This document shows, piece after piece, positions 24,024 through 28,720 of a stretch of 28,720 bases of DNA. Numbering within the stretch: position 1 is the first letter of the stretch; each line of letters starts with the position of its first letter. The translations under genes were made by a program, and so were the position numbers. Location: contig JBBQKP010000015.1 in the NCBI GenBank assembly GCA_038326995.1, forward strand, positions 1-28,720, in the 5' to 3' direction. Source of the stretch: JBBQKP01 sp038326995. GTDB lineage: Bacteria; Planctomycetota; Phycisphaerae; Tepidisphaerales; Tepidisphaeraceae. The notes beneath the pieces are model-generated. The model was not told the DNA's origin, did not search any database, and saw only the letters and a list, made by a program, of their open reading frames with translations.

Positions 24024-25274
24024 ATGTCAGATTTCGCCGACCTCCGCTCTCTTATTCCCTCGCTTGATCCCGCCGACACAGCTCTCACTTCCATCCCGGG
24101 AGGCAGGCGTGCCGCTCTCCTTCAACTTTCCAAGATCGAACCTGCTCTTTACGGCAAGACGCGAAATCACCTCGACGGCGACGTCACTCGACTCTCACCT
24201 TACCTTCGCCACGGCGTTCTATCCTTGGTCGAAGTAAGAGATTTCGCCCTGACTCACCATAAACCCTCTTCCATCTCGAAATTCTTGAACGAACTGGCCT
24301 GGCGTGATTACTACCAGCGCGTGTGGCACGTCGCGGGCGATCTGATCTGGGAAGACCTCGAACCTTACAAGACCGGCCGACCCTCATCCGACTACGCGGA
24401 CGATCTTCCCAGCGCTTTGCTCGACGCTCGAACCGGAATCGATTACATCGATTTCTTCGTCAACGAGCTCCAATCCAACGGCTACCTTCACAATCACGCT
24501 CGCATGTGGCTCGCCGCCTATGTCGTCCATGGACTCAAATGCAAATGGCAGGCCGGTGCACGCTGGTTCCTCCGTCATCTCATGGATGGCGACGAAGCCA
24601 GCAACAACCTTTCCTGGCAGTGGTGTGCGAGCACCTTCAGCCATAAGCCCTACATCTACAACCGCGAAAACGTCCACAAATATTCGGGCGATCGCTTCCG
24701 TTTTGGTTCCGACCCGCGCGACCCGTTCGACGGCAGTTACGAAGACGTCGCCGCCCGGTTGTTCGACGATCACGGCTCATCAGGCGATACCTTCGACCCG
24801 CCTGCCATCAACTGGCGCGCCGAAGCGCGTTCGCCAGTCGATTCGCCCCCTTCAGACATTCATCACACCGTCACCTGGGTTCACGACGGAATGCTCTCCG
24901 CCACTCACCCGGCAATCGCGTCGGGTTGCCCGTGCTTCTTCGCGTGGGACCTCGCCCACATCAAATCAGGAGCCCACACCTTCAAACGGGTTGATTTCCA
25001 AAATCAATGCCTCGAGGAACTGCCCAACCTGACCATTCTGCCGTCGGAAGACGTCGCAAAATCCGTCGCGGAGTTCGCGAAGGAACACGCCGCCTCCCGG
25101 ATCCTCACCGGCCACACGCCCGACCCGCGACTTAAGCGTGTCATTCGAACCCTCAGAAAGCATTTCGAAGTGTTATGCATGGATCATCCGCCGCTGGTCG
25201 AACTGGAAGGCCAGGTCGATCTTAAGCGTTTCTCGCGATACTGGGGCAAGGCCGAAAAGGTTTTGATAGGATAG
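24024..25274 (+). CDS. Photolyase/cryptochrome-like flavoprotein with swapped domain order
   Basis: Photolyases repair UV-induced pyrimidine dimers using FAD and light. This 416-residue protein (ATG at 24024; a TTG at 24018 is in frame) begins directly with the FAD-binding catalytic domain. It has VTRLSPYLRHGVLS (54-67), NELAWRDYY (89-97), NGYLHNHARM (152-161), KWQAGARWFLRHLMDGDEASNN (174-195) and SWQWCAST (197-204), all hallmark motifs. After a linker (about 250-280), residues about 281-400 look like the alpha/beta antenna domain that normally comes first. TVTWVHDGMLSATHPAI (282-298) matches the usual 'LVWFRRDLRLxDNPAL', FFAWD matches 'VFVxD', and helices and a late HPPLVELEG match the rest. 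The family order is thus reversed. FAD-contact and DNA-side residues appear kept. The Trp electron chain is partly altered: W175 and W198/W200 are present, the third is unclear. The activity is inferred. Confidence 0.82.
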   Translation: MSDFADLRSLIPSLDPADTALTSIPGGRRAALLQLSKIEPALYGKTRNHLDGDVTRLSPYLRHGVLSLVEVRDFALTHHKPSSISKFLNELAWRDYYQRVWHVAGDLIWEDLEPYKTGRPSSDYADDLPSALLDARTGIDYIDFFVNELQSNGYLHNHARMWLAAYVVHGLKCKWQAGARWFLRHLMDGDEASNNLSWQWCASTFSHKPYIYNRENVHKYSGDRFRFGSDPRDPFDGSYEDVAARLFDDHGSSGDTFDPPAINWRAEARSPVDSPPSDIHHTVTWVHDGMLSATHPAIASGCPCFFAWDLAHIKSGAHTFKRVDFQNQCLEELPNLTILPSEDVAKSVAEFAKEHAASRILTGHTPDPRLKRVIRTLRKHFEVLCMDHPPLVELEGQVDLKRFSRYWGKAEKVLIG

Positions 25275-25278
25275 GACG

Positions 25279-25770
25279 ATGTCAACGACGGTTCCCAAAC
25301 TCACGCATCTCGATCAGCAAGGCCGAGCCCGCATGGTGGACGTTTCCGCCAAGCCCGCGACCCGCCGCACTGCTACAGCAAGCGGGAGAATCCGAGTTCT
25401 GCCCTCGACGATTCGTGCGATCGCTCGCGACGAGACGCCCAAAGGCGACGTGCTGGCCGTCGCGCGCATTGCCGGCGTGATGGCGGCGAAAAAGACGCAC
25501 GAGCTTATTCCTCTTTGCCACCCGCTCATGCTCGATTCGATCGAAGTCGATTTCGATTTTCCCGACATCGATAAAGTGTCGGATGACGCAAACCCCATCG
25601 CTGTCGATTTGTCGATCAAGGCGATCGTCTCGCTATCTGGAAAGACCGGCGTGGAAATGGAAGCCCTGACGGCGGTCACGGTCGCGGCGCTCACGCTCTA
25701 CGACATGTGCAAGGCCATCGACCATCAAATGGTCATCCACGGAATTCACCTCGTCGAAAAGACGAAGTGA
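25279..25770 (+). CDS. moaC: Cyclic pyranopterin monophosphate synthase (molybdenum cofactor, MoaC)
   Basis: MoaC acts after MoaA in the first stage of molybdenum cofactor synthesis, turning the 3',8-cyclo-GTP made by MoaA into cyclic pyranopterin monophosphate. The 163 residues match the family from end to end: ARMVDVSAKPATRRTATASG (17-36), KGDVLAVARIAGVMAAKKT (55-73), LIPLCHPL (76-83), SGKTGVEMEALTAVTVAALT (120-139) and YDMCKAID (141-148). Asp142 and Lys145 lie in the active-site position corresponding to E. coli Asp128/Lys131. The gene starts 4 nt after the photolyase-like stop codon, with AGGA about 4 nt before the ATG (overlapping the previous stop), so the two are probably one transcript. 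No other moa or moe gene is in the window. Confidence 0.95.
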   Translation: MSTTVPKLTHLDQQGRARMVDVSAKPATRRTATASGRIRVLPSTIRAIARDETPKGDVLAVARIAGVMAAKKTHELIPLCHPLMLDSIEVDFDFPDIDKVSDDANPIAVDLSIKAIVSLSGKTGVEMEALTAVTVAALTLYDMCKAIDHQMVIHGIHLVEKTK

Positions 25771-25840
25771 GTGACGATTCGCTGAAACGGGAAAAAGGGT
25801 TGCCAACCGGCACTGTTGCAGCACCACCGCTTGAGCCATC

Positions 25841-27949
25841 TCATCGTATGTGATTCAGCAACGCCGCCCGATAGTTTTCACGATAGCCTGTTTCGATTGC
25901 CCGTGTTGTGGCCGTCACGTTCATCACCGCACTCTGGGCCAAGCGGTCTCGAAGTGAATGTCGCAGCGCTTGTCGTCGATCCGCATCGCCGGCCAGGCGA
26001 GACGCGATCTCGATGTAATGGTCTTCGGATGTCGCGACGAGGTCGTGCAGGTCGACATGCCCCAAAAGCGAAGCGCTGGTCCGTGCGACGCCCGCCACGC
26101 CTCCCAATGTCACAACGGGCACGCCCATCCACAGCGCGTGGCACGTTGTCGTGCCGCCGCTGAAAGGGAACGGGTCAAGGATGACATCGAAATCTTTATG
26201 AGACTCGAGGTAGTTTCGAAACACCGTCGTGGGCACGCATTTACAGCGGCCCGGATCAACGCCGACGCTGCGGAAGATTCGCTCGAAGCGTTGCCCGACG
26301 GACGGGCTTTGGAGCGCGTTGACAAAAATCATCAGCGTCGCACCTGGTGTCGCTTGGAGCAGCCTTGCCCATACCTTCAGAACCTGATCGTTGAGTTTTG
26401 CCAGCGTGCTGGTCGACGCGAACGTGACGGCCTTGTCAACGCCGTTGCGATCTGTTACCTCGGGCCAATTCGGCTGAGGGTCGTAGACGAAGTAGCTTGG
26501 CAAGCGAAACAGCCGTTCGACGTTGAGTGAAGCGGCATCGTCCCCGAACGTCGCACCGACGGGATCGATGCTGGCATCCGTGTATTTGACGTCCATCGCC
26601 AACGAGCCGGTCGTCGCAGGATAGCCAAGATAACTGACCTGCACCGGAGCAGGCCGGGCCAGGAAAAGTTGTTGTCGGTTGTTCGCACCGTGACACGACA
26701 GATCGACGAGCACATCGATGCGGTCTTCGCGAATGACGGCCGCAAGCCGTTCGTCGGAAAGCGGCGCGACATCACGCCAGCGATCACTCGGGCCCTGTAA
26801 CGCGGCGGCGCGAAGGACGTCGCTGAACACATCGGACATCGCTGCCGTACTGTAACAGATGATTTCGACGTCTTTACGATCATGCGCGGCGAAGATCGGC
26901 TTCATGAACGCCCCGACCGGATGAGCACGCAAGTCGGGCGACACATATCCGACTCGTAACGGACGATCAGCAGTTGAAACTTCTCGCAAAGGTGCAATGG
27001 GCGCTTGCGCAACTGTGCCTGCCTGTCGGCCCCAATCCGCGTGCGCGTTGAACACTTGTTGTGGCGAGAGCGTCGGGTCATGCCACAATGCGAAGAGTCG
27101 GTTGCTCTGCGCGATCTGGTGTTTGGGGTTCAGATTAATCGCGTTTTGGTATGAGCGGGCGGCAGCCGCAGGATCGCCGGTACGCAAAAGCGCGTTGCCT
27201 CCCGCGATCAGGGCGGGCGTGTAGCTGAGATCAATCGCGACGGCCTGATTCGCTTCTCGCAAAGCTTCGTCCAGGAAATCGGATGTCAGTGCGATGGTCG
27301 ATAGATTCACGCGATATTCCGGGCTCAGCGGACTTGCCTTCACGCTGGCGCGGGCGGCGACATAAGAATCCGTGAGCTTGCCGAGCAGTTGTCGCACGAC
27401 AGTGAGCTCGGCCCAGTAGTGCCCCGCCGCGGCGGTGCTTATCAACGCCTTCGATGTCATCAACAACGCCTCTGCCTTGGCCGGTTCTTCAAGTAGACGA
27501 AGCACGCGCGCCAGATTCAGGGCGATGGTGCCGTTGCGTGGTTCGAGCTTGCTCGCCAATTCATATTCCGTTCGGGCGATTTGCAGTTGCCCGGTCTTCT
27601 CGTAAAGCTGCCCGAGATTGTTTCGCGCGACAGATGACGCGGGCTCTTTGGCAATAAGTTTTTGAAAACAATCCACCGCCAAATCGAGTTGATCGTCAGC
27701 GGTGTAAACCAACGCGAGGTTATTCAGGAAACCGGTTTCGTTCGGGCGAATCTGGGCGGCGATTCGCAGGTGAGTGATGGCAGTGGCGTGGTCTTCCAAG
27801 TGATGGTGTGCCAATCCGTAGAAGGCATGCGCCCACGCATCCTGTTTATCGACTTCGATCGCAGAGGCACAACGCCGACTCGCCGCTTCAAACCGGCCGG
27901 CCTGGAGATCGGCGACGACGAGCTGAAAGAGTGGGCTGCCGGGTTCCAT
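25841..27949 (-). CDS. TPR and O-linked GlcNAc transferase family protein (SPINDLY/OGT, GT41)
   Basis: This 702-residue soluble protein has an N-terminal helical array of about eight tetratricopeptide repeats (residues about 5-300; e.g. ARNNLGQLYEKTGQLQIARTEYELASKLEP, about 108-137). A GT41 catalytic region (about 328-698) follows. Family residues are visible: GYVSPDLRAHPVG (His343), VDLSCHGANNR (His420), ARPAPVQVSYLGYPATTG (431-448), SSTLAKLN-like FASTSTLAKLND (Lys518), and FSGGTTTCHALWMGVPVVTLGG. His343, His420 and Lys518 correspond to residues important in human OGT. The likely role is attachment of a sugar to Ser/Thr or Asn of proteins. In bacteria such enzymes often modify surface or motility proteins, but the substrate is unknown. 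It starts at the ATG at 27949 and converges on moaC, with 70 bp between. Confidence 0.9.
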   Translation of the reverse strand: MEPGSPLFQLVVADLQAGRFEAASRRCASAIEVDKQDAWAHAFYGLAHHHLEDHATAITHLRIAAQIRPNETGFLNNLALVYTADDQLDLAVDCFQKLIAKEPASSVARNNLGQLYEKTGQLQIARTEYELASKLEPRNGTIALNLARVLRLLEEPAKAEALLMTSKALISTAAAGHYWAELTVVRQLLGKLTDSYVAARASVKASPLSPEYRVNLSTIALTSDFLDEALREANQAVAIDLSYTPALIAGGNALLRTGDPAAAARSYQNAINLNPKHQIAQSNRLFALWHDPTLSPQQVFNAHADWGRQAGTVAQAPIAPLREVSTADRPLRVGYVSPDLRAHPVGAFMKPIFAAHDRKDVEIICYSTAAMSDVFSDVLRAAALQGPSDRWRDVAPLSDERLAAVIREDRIDVLVDLSCHGANNRQQLFLARPAPVQVSYLGYPATTGSLAMDVKYTDASIDPVGATFGDDAASLNVERLFRLPSYFVYDPQPNWPEVTDRNGVDKAVTFASTSTLAKLNDQVLKVWARLLQATPGATLMIFVNALQSPSVGQRFERIFRSVGVDPGRCKCVPTTVFRNYLESHKDFDVILDPFPFSGGTTTCHALWMGVPVVTLGGVAGVARTSASLLGHVDLHDLVATSEDHYIEIASRLAGDADRRQALRHSLRDRLAQSAVMNVTATTRAIETGYRENYRAALLNHIR

Positions 27950-28346
27950 GTCGATTCATCCAGACGGTGCAGAGTGCAGTGTCGAAGGCAGCTACGTTTG
28001 ACCTGAGAGGCGAAGCGTACCCGCGACGATGAGCCTCAGCGAGTCGCGTTCATCCGCCGATTTTCGGTCTCGCGGCCGATTTGGTTGAGCATTAGATGTG
28101 TCAGCTCGAGAGGTGTCACACTACAGCCAAATGCAATGAGTTCGTCTTTGCAGCACGACGTTTCACTGACGCCTTAGTGGTCGAGCGGCGCAGGTACGAA
28201 GAGGGAATTGAACGAGCCGCTCTGGAAGTAAGCGGTTGCCGCCTATTGCCGAAAAGAGCTTGGACTCGGATATGTTTTTGTCTCGTCCTGCAGGACACCG
28301 TATTTCCTGTTCGAGCGCGGAAAGAAAATGTTTTGCTTGACAAAAG

Positions 28347-28361
28347 TTGCTCTAAGAGCAA
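28347..28361. promoter_or_regulatory. Perfect 15-bp palindrome
   Basis: TTGCTCTAAGAGCAA reads the same on both strands apart from the central base. It follows TTGACA (28337-28342) by four bases. That position would suit an operator, but no -10 box and no downstream plus-strand gene can be supported, so its role is open. Confidence 0.3.
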
Positions 28362-28458
28362 GCAAGACGCGTCGCAGAAAGTGGGAGATGCGATTGAAAA
28401 AAAATTACCACGATCTGATGATCGTCAAGCATCATAAATTTGCCCATCGCATCAGTGC

Positions 28459-28479
28459 GGCAGAAACTTTTCTTCTGCC
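28459..28479 (-). terminator. Hairpin after the right-edge gene
   Basis: GGCAGAA and TTCTGCC form a 7-bp stem with a 7-nt loop, 4 nt past the stop codon (28486-28484) of the minus-strand gene. No T-tract follows on the minus strand, so this is a weak terminator candidate. Confidence 0.35.
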
Positions 28480-28483
28480 TCCG

Positions 28484-28720
28484 CTACTTCATATTCTCGA
28501 GCAGATACGTTCGCGTGACCGGCTGATCTTTTTCAACTTCCCACGGCTTCACCACGACCCGGCTGCCCTGCATGTAATCCTTGTAGACGTCGACCGGCAT
28601 TTCGATCGCGTGCGTGTCGTCAAACTTATAAAAAAGCTTCGGCTGAATGTAGTCGTAATCGACCTTGTTGAAACCCTGGCTCCCCTTGCTCCAATCCCAC
28701 CGAGTCGTCCTGGACCAGCC
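28484..28720 (-). CDS. Unknown protein, C-terminal 78 residues only
   Basis: The frame is open from the window edge to a TAG at 28486-28484. The visible part is polar and aromatic: WDWSKGSQGFNKVDYDYIQ, then KLFYKFDDTHAIEMPVDVYKDYM, then GSRVVVKPWEVEKDQPVTR, ending TYLLENMK. The pattern of alternating hydrophobic residues suggests a beta-rich domain. Codon third positions are mostly G/C, as in the confident genes nearby, so it is accepted as coding. I do not recognise a family, and no membrane segment or anchor is visible in this tail. Confidence 0.6.
   Translation of the reverse strand, partial: GWSRTTRWDWSKGSQGFNKVDYDYIQPKLFYKFDDTHAIEMPVDVYKDYMQGSRVVVKPWEVEKDQPVTRTYLLENMK

Larger units (their letters stand above)
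27950..28483. other. 534-bp stretch without a confident gene
   Basis: This lies between the start of the OGT-like gene (minus) and the end of the next minus-strand gene. Two ORFs overlap here (plus 28096-28437 and minus 28116-28361), but neither has a binding site, plausible composition or recognisable motif. The stretch contains a perfect 15-bp palindrome (28347-28361), a run of eight or nine A (about 28397-28405), and a hairpin GGCAGAA-ACTTTTC-TTCTGCC (28459-28479) just past the stop codon of the gene at the right edge. The OGT promoter should be here but I cannot place it. Confidence 0.45.

Noticed and set aside
28096..28437. 113-codon plus-strand ORF and an overlapping 81-codon minus-strand ORF
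   Set aside because: Neither has a binding site, family motif or codon pattern like the confident genes, and they overlap each other almost completely.

Overview
The window is GC-rich bacterial chromosome, most likely from a planctomycete (Planctomycetota, probably the Phycisphaerae/Tepidisphaeraceae side). This placement is inferred from several things. Three exported proteins carry an N-terminal motif of the LEPR-XLL kind (LEERRLM, LEDRRLF, LENRLVF). A 23S-5S rRNA unit has no 16S gene beside it, an arrangement known in planctomycetes. The intergenic regions carry GC-rich palindromes of a REP-like type, and there is a bacterial SPINDLY/OGT-type glycosyltransferase.

Layout, left to right. 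(1) 1-4.5 kb: the 5' end of a secreted-protein gene (minus), a PilZ-like gene, a palindrome- and tandem-repeat-rich spacer, and a large exported protein of nine fibronectin type III repeats. (2) 4.7-7.1 kb: a LysM + L,D-transpeptidase gene (minus), a small coiled-coil/HARE-type winged-helix gene with a clear terminator, and a nested-palindrome element that looks like a MITE or composite REP. (3) 7.2-13.3 kb, all minus: asparagine synthetase, a membrane sensor histidine kinase overlapping a response regulator, a MacB/LolD-type ABC ATPase without a visible permease, and a small unknown gene. (4) 13.6-16.9 kb, plus: an exported cyclophilin with a LEPR-XLL-like leader, then a lower-GC pair of unrecognised genes, one exported with a possible papain-like H...NC core and one membrane-anchored and helical. 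A (TG)7 tract lies between a TTGACA box and the first of the pair. (5) 17.0-20.0 kb: threonine dehydrogenase, a four-helix membrane protein (minus) and pheS. (6) 20.1-24.0 kb: a 23S-5S rRNA transcription unit with a candidate promoter, a boxA, leader and trailer arms that pair across 23S, and a strong terminator. (7) 24.0-28.7 kb: a photolyase-like protein with its two domains in swapped order, 4 nt upstream of moaC; a TPR-OGT glycosyltransferase (minus); and the 3' end of another gene (minus).

Genes that appear to work together are the histidine kinase and response regulator (overlapping ends), the photolyase-like gene and moaC (probably one transcript), and the two unknown genes at 14.8-16.9 kb. 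Most of the rest are single housekeeping or envelope genes. tdh, pheS and the ABC ATPase are each separated from their usual partners within this window. The strongest candidate for something under-described is the domain-swapped photolyase-like protein. After it come the nested-palindrome element, the rRNA leader/trailer architecture and the lower-GC exported pair.
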